From NCBI GenBank assembly GCA_003117195.1, contig BDSI01000089.1, positions 466,142 through 530,141 of the forward strand: a stretch of 64,000 nucleotides of DNA. The letters run 5' to 3'. Below are positions 47,201 through 59,200 of this stretch, in pieces. The notes beneath the pieces were generated by a model. The model ran no database searches and had not been told where the DNA came from. It saw only the letters and a program-made list of their open reading frames with translations. Numbering within the stretch: the first letter of the stretch is position 1; each line of letters starts with the position of its first letter. A program made the position numbers and the translations under genes. The stretch comes from Eudorina sp. 2006-703-Eu-15 (lineage: Eukaryota; Chlorophyta; Chlorophyceae; Chlamydomonadales; Volvocaceae).

Positions 47201-50200
47201 CTCGGCGGTGGAGGCGGCGACGGAGGCTGCGGGCTGGGAGGCGGGGAAGGCGGCTGGGGGCTGGGCGGTGGAGATGGCGGAATGGGGCTGGGAGGTGGCC
47301 GGGGAGGCAGGGGCCGGGCGGTGGCGGTGACGGAGGTGGCGGACTAGGCGGCAGTGGAGACGGGGGCGGCGGCTGGGGGCGGGTGACGGAGGTGCAGGGC
47401 TGGGCGGCGGCATAGGTGGTGGCGGCAGCGGGGGCGGTGAGGGCGGTGCAGGGCTGGGCGGAGGTGAGGGCGGCGCGGGGCTAGGTGAGGGAGATGGAGG
47501 TGCAGGGCTGGGAGGCGGCGATGGAGGCGTGGGGCTGGGAGGCGGAGACGGCGGCTGGGGACTGGGCGGCGGTGACGGGGGCGCAGGGTTGGGTGGCGGA
47601 GAAGGCTGTGGTGGTGGGCTCGGGGTGGCGGCCGGGCGGCGGCGACGGCGGCACAGGGCTCGGCGGCGGCGATGGTGGAGACGGGCTGGGTGGGGCAAGG
47701 GTGGAGTCGGGCTCGGCGGTGGAGGCGGCGACGGAGGCTGCGGGCTGGGAGGCGGGGTAGGCGGCTGGGGGCTGGGCGGTGGAGATGGCGGAATGGGGCT
47801 GGGAGGTGGCCGGGGAGGCAGGGGCCGGGGCGGTGGCGGTGACGGAGGTGGCGGACTAGGCGGCAGTGGAGACGGGGGCGGCGGGCTGGGGGCGGGTGAC
47901 GGAGGTGCAGGGCTGGGCGGCGGCATAGGTGGTGGCGGCAGCGGGGGCGGTGACGGAGGTGCAGGGCTGGGCGGAAGTGAGGGCGGCGCGGGGCTAGGTG
48001 GGGGAGATGGAGGTGCAGGGCTGGGAGGCGGAGATGGTGGTGTTGGGCTGGGAGGCGGAGACAGCGGCTGGGGACTGGGCGGCGGTGACGGGGGCGCAGG
48101 GCTGGGTGGCGGAGAAGGCTGTGGTGGTGGGCTCGGAGGTGGCGGGCCTGGCGGCGGCGACGGCGGCACAGGGCTCGGCGGCGGCGATGGTGGAGACGGG
48201 CTGGGTGGGGGCAAGGGTGGAGTCGGGCTCGGCGGTGGAGGCGGCGACGGAGGCTGCGGGCTGGGAGGCGGGAAGGCGGCTGGGGGCTGGGCGGTGGAGA
48301 TGGCGGAATGGGGCTGGGAGGTGGCCGGGGAGGCAGGGGCCGGGGCGGTGGCGGTGACGGAGGTGGCGGACTAGGCGGCAGTGGAGACGGGGGCGGCGGG
48401 CTGGGGGCGGGTGACGGAGGTGCAGGGCTGGGCGGCGGCATAGGTGGTGGCGGCAGCGGGGGCGGTGAGGGCGGTGCAGGGCTGGGCGGAGGTGAGGGCG
48501 GCGCGGGGCTAGGTGAGGGAGATGGAGGTGCAGGGCTGGGAGGCGGCGATGGAGGCGTGGGGCTGGGAGGCGGAGACGGCGGCTGGGACTGGGCGGCGGT
48601 GACGGGGGCGCAGGTTGGGTGGCGGAGAAGGCCTGGCGGTGGGCTCGGGGGTGGCGGCCGGGCGGCGGCGACGGCGGCACAGGGCTCGGCGGCGGCGATG
48701 GTGGAGACGGGCTGGGTGGGGGCAAGGGTGGAGTCGGGCTCGGCGGTGGAGGCGGCGACGGAGGCTGCGGGCTGGGAGGCGGGGTAGGCGGCTGGGGGCT
48801 GGGCGGTGGAGATGGCGGAATGGGGCTGGGAGGTGGCCGGGGAGGCAGGGGCCGGGGCGGTGGCGGTGACGGAGGTGGCGGACTAGGCGGCAGTGGAGAC
48901 GGGGGCGGCGGGCTGGGGGCGGGTGACGGAGGTGCAGGGCTGGGCGGCGGCATAGGTGGTGGCGGCAGCGGGGGCGGTGACGGAGGTGCAGGGCTGGGCG
49001 GAAGTGAGGGCGGCGCGGGGCTAGGTGGGGGAGATGGAGGTGCAGGGCTGGGAGGCGGAGATGGTGGTGGGGCTGGGAGGCGGAGACAGCGCTGGGGACT
49101 GGGCGGCGGTGACGGGGGCGCAGGGCTGGGTGGCGGAGAAGGCTGTGGTGGTGGGCTCGGAGGTGGCGGGCCTGGCGGCGGCGACGGCGGCACAGGGCTC
49201 GGCGGCGGCGATGGTGGAGACGGGCTGGGTGGGGGCAAGGGTGGAGTCGGGCTCGCGGTGGAGGCGGCGACGGAGGCTGCGGGCTGGGAGGCGGGAAGGC
49301 GGCTGGGGCTGGGCGGTGGAGATGGCGGAATGGGGCTGGGAGGTGGCCGGGGAGGCAGGGGCCGGGGCGGTGGCGGTGACGGAGGTGGCGGACTAGGCGG
49401 CAGTGGAGACGGGGGCGGCGGGCTGGGGGCGGGTGACGGAGGTGCAGGGCTGGGCGGCGGCATAGGTGGTGGCGGCAGCGGGGGCGGTGAGGGCGGTGCA
49501 GGGCTGGGCGGAGGTGAGGGCGGCGCGGGCTGGGAGGCGGGCGATGGAGGGCGGGGGCTGGGAGGCGGAGACGGCTGCTGGGGACTGGGCGGCGGTGACG
49601 GGGCGCAGGGCTGGGTGGCGGAGAAGGCCGTGGCGGTGGCCCGGGGGTGGCGGGCCGGGCGGCGGGACGGCGGCACAGGGCTCGGCGGCGGCGATGGTGG
49701 AGACGGGCTGGGTGGGGGCAAGGGTGGAGTCGGGCTCGGCGGTGGAGGCGGAGACGGAGGCTGCGGGCTGGGAGGCGGGGAAGGCGCTGAGGGCTGGGCG
49801 GCGGAGATGGCGGAATGGGGCTGGGAGGTGGCAAGGGAGGCAGGGCCGGGGCGGTGGCGGTGACGGAGGTGGCGGACTAGGCGGCAGTGGAGACGGGGGC
49901 GGCGGGCTGGGGCGGGTGACGGAGGTGCAGGGCTGGGCGGCGGCATAGGTGGTGGCGGCAGCGGGGGCGGTGAGGGCGGTGCAGGGCTGGGCGGAGGTGA
50001 GGGCGGCGCGGGGCTAGGTGGGGGAGATGGAGGTGCAGGCTGGGAGGCGGAGACGGCGGCTGGGGACTGGGCGGCGGTGACGGGGGCGCAGGCTGGGTGG
50101 CGGAGAAGGCCGTGGCGGTGGGTTCGGGGTGGCGGGCCGGGCGGCGGCGACGGCGGCACAGGGCTCGGAGGCGGCGATGGTGGAGACGGGCTGGGTGGGG

Positions 50201-53200
50201 GCAAGGGTGGAGTCGGGCTCGGCGGTGGAAGGCGGAGACGGAGGCTGCGGGCTGGGAGGCGGGGAAGGCGGCTGGGGGCTAGGCGGCGGAGATGGCGGAA
50301 TGGGGCTGGGAGGTGGCCGGGAGGCAGGGGCCGGGGCGGTGGCGGTGACGGAGGTGGCGGACTAGGCGCAGTGGAGACGGGGGCGGCGGGCTGGCGGCGG
50401 TGACGGAGGTGCAGGGCTGGGCGGCGGCATAGGTGGTGGCGGCAGCGGGGGCGGTGAGGGCGGTGCAGGGCTGGGCGGAGGTGAGGGCGGCGCGGGGCTA
50501 GGTGGGGGAGATGGAGGTGCAGGGCTGGGAGGCGGAGACGGCTGCTGGGGACTGGGCGGCGGTGACGGGGGCGCAGGGCTGGGTGGCGGAGAAGGCCGTG
50601 GCGGTGGGCTCGGGGGTGGCGGGCCGGGCGGCGGCGACGGCGGCACAGGGTCGGCGGCGGCGATGGTGGAGACGGGCTGGGTGGGGCAAGGGTGGAGTCG
50701 GGCTCGGCGGTGGAGGCGGAGACGGAGGCTGCGGGCTGGGAGGCGGGGAAGGCGGCTGAGGGCTGGCGGCAGAGATGGCGGAATGGGGCTGGGAGGTGCA
50801 AGGGAGGCAGGGGCCGGGGCGGTGGCGGTGACGGAGGTGGCGGACTAGGCGGCAGTGGAGACGGGGGCGGCGGGCTGGGGCCGGGTGACGGAGGTGCAGG
50901 GCTGGGCGGCGGCATAGGTGGTGGCGGCAGCGGGGGCGGTGAGGGCGGTGCAGGGCTGGGCGGAGGTGAGGGCGGCGCGGGGCTAGGTGGGGGAGATGGT
51001 GGTGTTGGGCTGGGAGGCGGAGACGGCTGCTGGGACTGGGCGGCGGTGACGGGGGCGCAGGGCTGGTGGCGGAGAAGGCCGTGGCGGTGGGCCGGGGGTG
51101 GCGGGCCGGGCGCGGCGACGGCGGCACAGGGCTCGGCGGCGGCGATGGTGGAGACGGGCTGGGTGGGGGCAAGGGTGGAGTCGGGCTCGGCGGTGGAGGC
51201 GGAGACGGAGGCTGCGGGCTGGGAGGCGGGGAAGGCGGCTGAGGGCTGGGCGGCGGAGATGGCGGAATGGGGCTGGGAGGTGGCAAGGGAGGCAGGGGCC
51301 GGGGCGGTGGCGGTGACGGAGGTGGCGGACTAGGCGGCAGTGGAGACGGGGGCGGCGGGCTGGGGCCGGGTGACGGAGGTGCAGGGCTGGGCGGCGGCAT
51401 AGGTGGTGGCGGCAGCGGGGGCGGTGAGGGCGTGCAGGGCTGGGCGGAGGTGAGGGCGGCGCGGGCTAGGTGGGGGAGATGGAGGTGCAGGGCTGGAGGC
51501 GGAGACGGCTGCTGGGGACTGGGCGGCGGTGACGGGGGCGCAGGGCTGGGTGGCGGAGAAGGCCGTGGCGGTGGGTTCGGGGGTGGCGGGCCGGGCGGCG
51601 GCGACGGCGGCACAGGGCTCGAGGCGGCGATGGTGGAGACGGGCTGGGTGGGGGCAAGGGTGGAGTCGGGCTCGGCGGTGGAGGCGGAGACGGAGGCTGC
51701 GGGCTGGGAGCGGGGAAGGCGCTGGGGCTAGGCGGCGGAGATGGCGGAATGGGGCTGGGAGGTGGCCGGGGAGGCAGGGGCCGGGGCGGTGGCGGTGACG
51801 GAGGTGGCGACTAGGCGGCAGTGAGACGGGGGCGGCGGGCTGGGGGCGGGTGACGGAGGTGCAGGGCTGGGCGGCGGCATAGGTGGTGGCGGCAGCGGGG
51901 GCGGTGAGGGCGGTGCAGGGCTGGGCGAGGTGAGGGCGGCGCGGGGCTAGGTGGGGGAGATGGAGGTGCAGGCTGGAGGCGGAGACGGCGGCTGGGGACT
52001 GGGCGGCGGTGACGGGGGCGCAGGCTGGGTGGCGGAGAAGGCCGTGCGGTGGGCTCGGGGGTGGCGGGCCGGGCGGCGGCGACGGCGGCACAGGGCTCGG
52101 CGGCGGCGATGGTGGAGACGGGCTGGGTGGGGGCAAGGGTGGAGTCGGGCTCGGCGGTGGAGGCGGCGACGGAGGCTGCGGGCTGGGAGGCGGGGAAGGC
52201 GGCTGAGGCTGGGCGGCAGAGATGGCGGAATGGGCTGGAGGTGGCAAGGGAGGCAGGGGCCGGGGCGGTGGCGGTGACGGAGGTGGCGGACTAGGCGGCG
52301 GTGGAGACGGGGGCGGCGGCTGGGGCCGGGTGACGGAGGTGCAGGCTGGGCGGCGGCATAGGTGGTGGCGGCAGCGGGGGCGGTGAGGGCGGTGCAGGGC
52401 TGGGCGGAGGTGAGGGCGGCGCGGGGCTAGGTGGGGGAGATGGAGGTGCAGGGCTGGGAGGCGGAGACGGCGGCTGGGGACTGGGCGGCGGTGACGGGGG
52501 CGCAGGGCTGGGTGGCGGAGAAGGCCGTGGCGGTGGGCTCGGGGTGGCGGGCCGGGCGGCGGCGACGGCGGCACAGGGCTCGGCGGCGGCGATGGTGGAG
52601 ACGGGCTGGGTGGGGGCAAGGGTGGATTCGGGCTCGGCGGTGGAGGCGGAGACGGAGGCTGCGGGCTGGGAGGCGGGGAAGGCGGCTGAGGGCTGGGCGG
52701 CGGAGATGGCGGAACGGGGCTGGGAGGTGGCAAGGGAGGCAGGGGCCGGGGCGGTGGCGGTGACGGAGGTGGCGGACTAGGCGGCAGTGGAGACGGGGGC
52801 GGCGGGCTGGCGGCGGGTGACGGAGGTGCAGGGCTGGGCGGCGGCATAGGTGGTGGCGGCAGCGGGGCGGTGAGGGCGGTGCAGGGCTGGGCGGAGGTGA
52901 GGGCGGCGCGGGCTAGGTGGGGGAGATGGAGGTGCAGGGCTGGGAGGCGGAGACGGCTGCTGGGGACTGGGCGGCGGTGACGGGGGCGCAGGGCTGGGTG
53001 GCGGAGAAGGCCGTGGCGGTGGCTCGGGGGTGGCGGGCCGGGCGGCGGCGACGGCGGCACAGGGCTCGGCGGCGGCGATGGTGGAGACGGGCTGGGTGGG
53101 GGCAAGGGTGGAGTCGGGCTCGGCGGTGGAGGCGGAGACGGAGGCTGCGGGCTGGGAGGCGGGGAAGGCGGCTGAGGGCTGGGCGGCAGAGATGGCGGAA

Positions 53201-56200
53201 TGGGGCTGGGAGGTGGCAAGGGAGGCAGGGGCCGGGGCGGTGGCGGTGACGGAGGTGGCGGACTAGGCGGCGTGGAGACGGGGGCGGCGGGCTGGGGCCG
53301 GGTGACGGAGGTGCAGGGCTGGGCGGCGGCATAGGTGGTGGCGGCAGCGGGGGCGGTGAGGGCGGTGCAGGGCTGGGCGGAGGTGAGGGCGGCGCGGGCT
53401 AGGTGGGGGAGATGGAGGTGTGGGCTGGGAGGCGGAGACGGCTGCTGGGACTGGGCGGCGGTGACGGGGGCGCAGGGCTGGGTGGCGGAGAAGGCCGTGC
53501 GGTGGGCCGGGGGTGGCGGGCCGGGCGGCGGCGACGGCGGCACAGGCTCGGCGGCGGCGATGGTGGAGACGGGCTGGGTGGGGCAAGGGTGGAGTCGGCT
53601 CGGCGGTGGAGGCGGAGACGGAGGCTGCGGGCTGGGAGGCGGGGAAGGCGGCTGAGGGCTGGGCGGCGGAGATGGCGGAATGGGGCTGGGAGGTGGCAAG
53701 GGAGGCAGGGGCCGGGGCGGTGGCGGTGACGGAGGTGGCGGACTAGGCGGCAGTGGAGACGGGGGCGGCGGGCTGGGGCCGGGTGACGGAGGTGCAGGGC
53801 TGGGCGGCGGCATAGGTGGTGGCGGCAGCGGGGCGGTGAGGGCGGTGCAGGGCTGGGCGGAGGTGAGGGCGGCGCGGGGCTAGGTGGGGGAGATGGAGGT
53901 GCAGGGCTGGGAGGCGGAGACGGCTGCTGGGGACTGGGCGGCGGTGACGGGGGCGCAGGGCTGGGTGGCGGAGAAGGCCGTGGCGGTGGGTTCGGGGTGG
54001 CGGGCCGGGCGGCGGCGACGGCGGCACAGGGCTCGGAGGCGGCGATGGTGGAGACGGGCTGGGTGGGGGCAAGGGTGGAGTCGGCTCGGCGGTGGAGGCG
54101 GAGACGGAGGCTGCGGGCTGGGAGGCGGGGAAGGCGGCTGGGGCTGGGCGGCGGAGATGGCGGAATGGGGCTGGGAGGTGGCGGGGAGGCAGGGGCCGGG
54201 GCGGTGGCGGTGACGGAGGTGGCGGACTAGGCGGCAGTGGAGACGGGGGCGGCGGGCTGGGGCGGGTGACGGAGGTGCAGGGCTGGGCGGCGGCATAGGT
54301 GGTGGCGGCAGCGGGGGCGGTGAGGGCGGTGCAGGGCTGGGCGGAGGTGAGGGCGGCGCGGGCTAGGTGGGGAGATGGAGGTGCAGGGCTGGGAGGCGGA
54401 GACGGCGGCTGGGGACTGGGCGGCGGTGACGGGGGCGCAGGGCTGGGTGGCGGAGAAGGCCGTGGCGGTGGGCTCGGGGGTGGCGGGCCGGGCGGCGGCG
54501 ACGGCGGCACAGGGCTCGGCGGCGGCGATGGTGGAGACGGGCTGGGTGGGGGCAAGGGTGGAGTCGGGCTCGGCGGTGGAGGCGGCGACGGAGGCTGCGG
54601 GCTGGGAGGCGGGGAAGGCGGCTGAGGGCTGGGCGGCGGAGATGGCGGAATGGGGCTGGGAGGTGGCAAGGGAGGCAGGGGCCGGGGCGGTGGCGGTGAC
54701 GGAGGTGGCGGACTAGGCGGCAGTGGAGACGGGGGCGGCGGGCTGGGGCGGGTGACGGAGGTGCAGGGCTGGGCGGCGGCATAGGTGGTGGCGGCAGCGG
54801 GGGCGGTGAGGGCGGTGCAGGGCTGGGCGAGGTGAGGGCGGCGCGGGGCTAGGTGGGGGAGATGGAGGTGCAGGGCTGGGAGGCGGAGACGGCGGCTGGG
54901 ACTGGGCGGCGGTGACGGGGGCGCAGGGCTGGGTGGCGGAGAAGGCCGTGGCGGTGGGCTCGGGGTGGCGGGCCGGGCGGCGGCGACGGCGGCACAGGGC
55001 TCGGCGGCGGCGATGGTGGAGACGGGCTGGGTGGGGGCAAGGGTGGAGTCGGGCTCGGCGGTGGAGGCGGCGACGGAGGCTGCGGCTGGGAGGCGGGGAA
55101 GGCGGCTGAGGGCTGGGCGGCGGAGATGGCGGAATGGGGCTGGGAGGTGGCAAGGGAGGCAGGGGCCGGGCGGTGGCGGTGACGGAGGTGGCGGACTAGG
55201 CGGCAGTGGAGACGGGGGCGGCGCGGGCTGGCGGCGGGTGACGGAGGTGCAGGGCTGGGCGGCGGCATAGGTGGTGGCGGCAGCGGGGGCGTGAGGCGGT
55301 GCAGGCTGGGCGGAGGTGAGGGCGGCGCGGGCTAGGTGGGGGAGATGGAGGTGCAGGGCTGGGAGGCGGAGACGGCTGCTGGGGACTGGGCGGCGGTGAC
55401 GGGGGCGCAGGGCTGGGTGGCGGAGAAGGCCGTGGCGGTGGGCTCGGGGTGGCGGGCCGGGCGGCGGCGACGGCGGCACAGGGCTCGGCGGCGGCGATGG
55501 TGGAGACGGGCTGGGTGGGGCAAGGGTGGAGTCGGGCTCGGCGGTGGAGGCGGAGACGGAGGCTGCGGGCTGGGAGGCGGGGAAGGCGGCTGAGGGCTGG
55601 GCGGCGAGATGGCGGAATGGGGCTGGGAGGTGCAAGGGAGGCAGGGGCCGGGGCGGTGGCGGTGACGGAGGTGGCGACTAGGCGGCAGTGGAGACGGGGC
55701 GGCGGGCTGGCGGCGGGTGACGGAGGTGCAGGGCTGGGCGGCGGCATAGGTGGTGGCGGCAGCGGGGGCGGTGAGGGCGGTGCAGGGCTGGGCGGAGGTG
55801 AGGGCGGCGCGGGGCTAGGTGGGGGAGATGGAGGTGCAGGGCTGGGAGGGCGGAGACGGCTGCTGGGGACTGGGCGGCGGTGACGGGGGGCGCAGGGCTG
55901 GGTGGCGAGAAGGCCGTGGCGGTGGTTCCGGGGTGGCGGGCCGGGCGGCGGCGACGGCGGCACAGGGCTCGGCGGCGGCGATGGTGGAGACGGGCTGGGT
56001 GGGGGCAAGGGTGGAGTCGGGCTCGGCGGTGGAGGCGGAGACGGAGGCTGCGGGCTGGAGGCGGGGAAGGCGGCTGAGGGCTGGGCGGCGGAGATGGCGG
56101 AATGGGGCTGGGAGGTGCCAGGGAGGCAGGGGCCGGGGCGGTGGCGGTGACGGAGGTGGCGGACTAGGCGGCAGTGGAGACGGGGGCGGCGGCTGGCGGC

Positions 56201-59200
56201 GGGTGACGGAGGTGCAGGGCTGGGCGGCGGCATAGGTGGTGGCGGCAGCGGGGCGGTGAGGGCGGTGCAGGGCTGGGCGGAGGGTGAGGGCGGCGCGGGG
56301 CTAGGTGGGGGAGATGGAGGTGCAGGGCTGGGAGGCGGAGACGGCTGCTGGGGACTGGGCGGCGGTGACGGGGCGCAGGGCTGGGTGGCGGAGAAGGCCG
56401 TGGCGGTGGGTTCGGGGGTGGCGGCCGGGCGGCGGCGACGGCGGCACAGGGCTCGGCGGCGGCGAATGGTGGAGACGGGGCTGGGTGGGGGCAAGGGTGG
56501 AGTCGGGCTCGGCGGTGGAGGCGGAGACGGAGGCTGCGGGCTGGGAGGCGGGAAAGCGGCTGGGGGCTGGGCGGCGGAGATGGCGGAATGGGGCTGGGAG
56601 GTGGCAAGGGAGGCAGGGGCCGGGGCGGTGGCGGTGACGGAGGTGGCGGACTAGCGCAGTGGAGACGGGGGCGGCGGGCTGGCGGCGGGTGACGGAGGTG
56701 CAGGGCTGGGCGGCGGCATAGGTGGTGGCGGCAGCGGGGCGGTGAGGGCGGTGCAGGGCTGGGCGGAGGTGAGGGCGGCGCGGGGGCTAGGTGGGGAGAT
56801 GGAGGTGCAGGGCTGGGAGGCGGAGACGGCTGCTGGGGACTGGGCGGCGGTGACGGGGGGCGCAGGGCTGGGTGGCGGAGAAGGCCGTGGCGGTGGCTCG
56901 GGGGTGGCGGGCCGGGCGGCGGCGACGGCGGCACAGGGCTCGGCGGCGGGCGATGGTGGAGACGGGGCTGGGTGGGGGCAAGGGTGGAGTCGGGCTCGGC
57001 GTGGAGGCGGAGACGGAGGCTGCGGGCTGGGAGGCGGGAAGGCGGCTGGGGGCTGGCGGTCGGAGATGGCGGAATGGGCTGGGAGGTGGCCAGGGGAGGC
57101 AGGGGCCGGGGCGGTGGCGGTGACGGAGGTGGCGGACTAGGCGGCAGTGGAGACGGGGGCGGCGGGCTGGGGCGGGTGACGGAGGTGCAGGGCTGGGCGG
57201 CGGCATAGGTGGTGCGGCAGCGGGGGCGTGAGGGCGGTGCAGGGCTGGGCGAGGTGAGGGCGGCGCGGGGCTAGGTGGGGAGATGGAGGTGCAGGGCTGG
57301 GAGGCGGAGACGGCGCTGGGGACTGGCGGCGGTGACGGGGCGCAGGGCTGGGTGGCGGAGAAGGCCGTGGCGGTGGGCTCGGGGTGGCGGGCCGGGGCGG
57401 CGCGACGGGCGGCACAGGGCTCGCGGCGGCGATGGTGGAGACGGGCTGGGTGGGGCAAGGGTGGAGTCGGGCTCGGCGGTGGAGGCGGAGACGGAGGCTG
57501 CGGGCTGGGAGGCGGGGAAGGCGGCTGGGGCTGGGCGGCGGAGATGGCGGAATGGGGCTGGGAGGTGGCCGGGGAGGCAGGGGCCGGGGCGGTGGCGGTG
57601 ACGGAGGTGGCGGACTAGGCGGCAGTGGAGACGGGGGCGGCGGGCTGGGGCGGGTGACGGAGGTGCAGGGCTGGGCGGCGGCATAGGTGGTGGCGGCAGC
57701 GGGGGCGGTGAGGGCGGTGCAGGGCTGGGCGGAGGTGAGGGCGGCGCGGGGCTAGGTGGGGGAGATGGAGGTGCAGGGCTGGGAGGCGGAGACGGCGCTG
57801 GGGACTGGGCGGCGGTGACGGGGGCGCAGGGCTGGGTGGCGGAGAAGGCCGTGGCGGTGGGCTCGGGGGTGGCGGGCCGGGCGGCGGCGACGGCGGCACA
57901 GGGCTCGGCGGCGGCGATGGTGGAGACGGGCTGGGTGGGGCAAGGGTGGAGTCGGGCTCGGCGGTGGAGGCGGAGACGGAGGCTGCGGGCTGGGAGGCGG
58001 GAAGGCGGCTGAGGGCTGGGCGGCGGAGATGGCGGAATGGGGCTGGGAGGTGGCAAGGGAGGCAGGGGCCGGGGCGGTGGCGGTGACGGAGGTGGCGGAC
58101 TAGGCGGCAGTGGAGACGGGGGCGGCGGGCTGGGGCGGGTGACGGAGGTGCAGGGCTGGGCGGCGGCATAGGTGGTGGCGGCAGCGGGGGCGGTGAGGGC
58201 GGTGCAGGGCTGGGCGGAGGTGAGGGCGGCGCGGGCTAGGTGGGGGAGATGGAGGTGCAGGGCTGGGAGGCGGAGACGGCGGCTGGGGACTGGGCGGCGG
58301 TGACGGGGGCGCAGGGCTGGGTGGCGGAGAAGGCCGTGGCGGTGGGCTCGGGGTGGCGGGCCGGGCGGCGGCGACGGCGGCACAGGGCTCGGCGGCGGCG
58401 ATGGTGGAGACGGGCTGGGTGGGGGCAAGGGTGGAGTCGGGCTCGGCGGTGGAGGCGGAGACGGAGGCTGCGGCTGGGAGGCGGGGAAGGCGGCTGAGGG
58501 CTGGGCGGCGAGATGGCGGAATGGGGCTGGGAGGTGGCAAGGGAGGCAGGGGCCGGGGCGGTGGCGGTGACGGAGGTGGCGGACTAGGCGGCAGTGGAGA
58601 CGGGGCGGCGGGCTGGGGCGGTGACGGAGGTGCAGGGCTGGGCGGCGGCATAGGTGGTGGCGGCAGCGGGGGCGGTGAGGGCGGTGCAGGGCTGGGCGGA
58701 GGTGAGGGCGGCGCGGGCTAGGTGGGGGAGATGGAGGTGCAGGGCTGGGAGGCGGAGACGGCTGCTGGGGACTGGGCGGCGGTGACGGGGGCGCAGGGCT
58801 GGGTGGCGGAGAAGGCCGTGGCGGTGGGCTCGGGGTGGCGGGCCGGGCGGCGGCGACGGCGGCACAGGGCTCGGCGGCGGCGATGGTGGAGACGGGCTGG
58901 GTGGGGGCAAGGGTGGAGTCGGGCTCGGCGGTGGAGGCGGAGAGACGGAGGCTGCGGGCTGGGAGGCGGGGAAGGCGGCTGGGGCTGGGCGGCGAGATGG
59001 CGGAATGGGGCTGGGAGGTGGCAAGGGAGGCAGGGGCCGGGCGGTGGCGGTGACGGAGGTGGCGGACTAGGCGGCAGTGGAGACGGGGGCGGCGGGCTGG
59101 GGCGGTGACGGAGGTGCAGGGCTGGGCGGCGGCATAGGTGGTGGCGGCAGCGGGGGCGGTGAGGGCGGTGCAGGGCTGGGCGGAGGTGAGGGCGGCGCGG

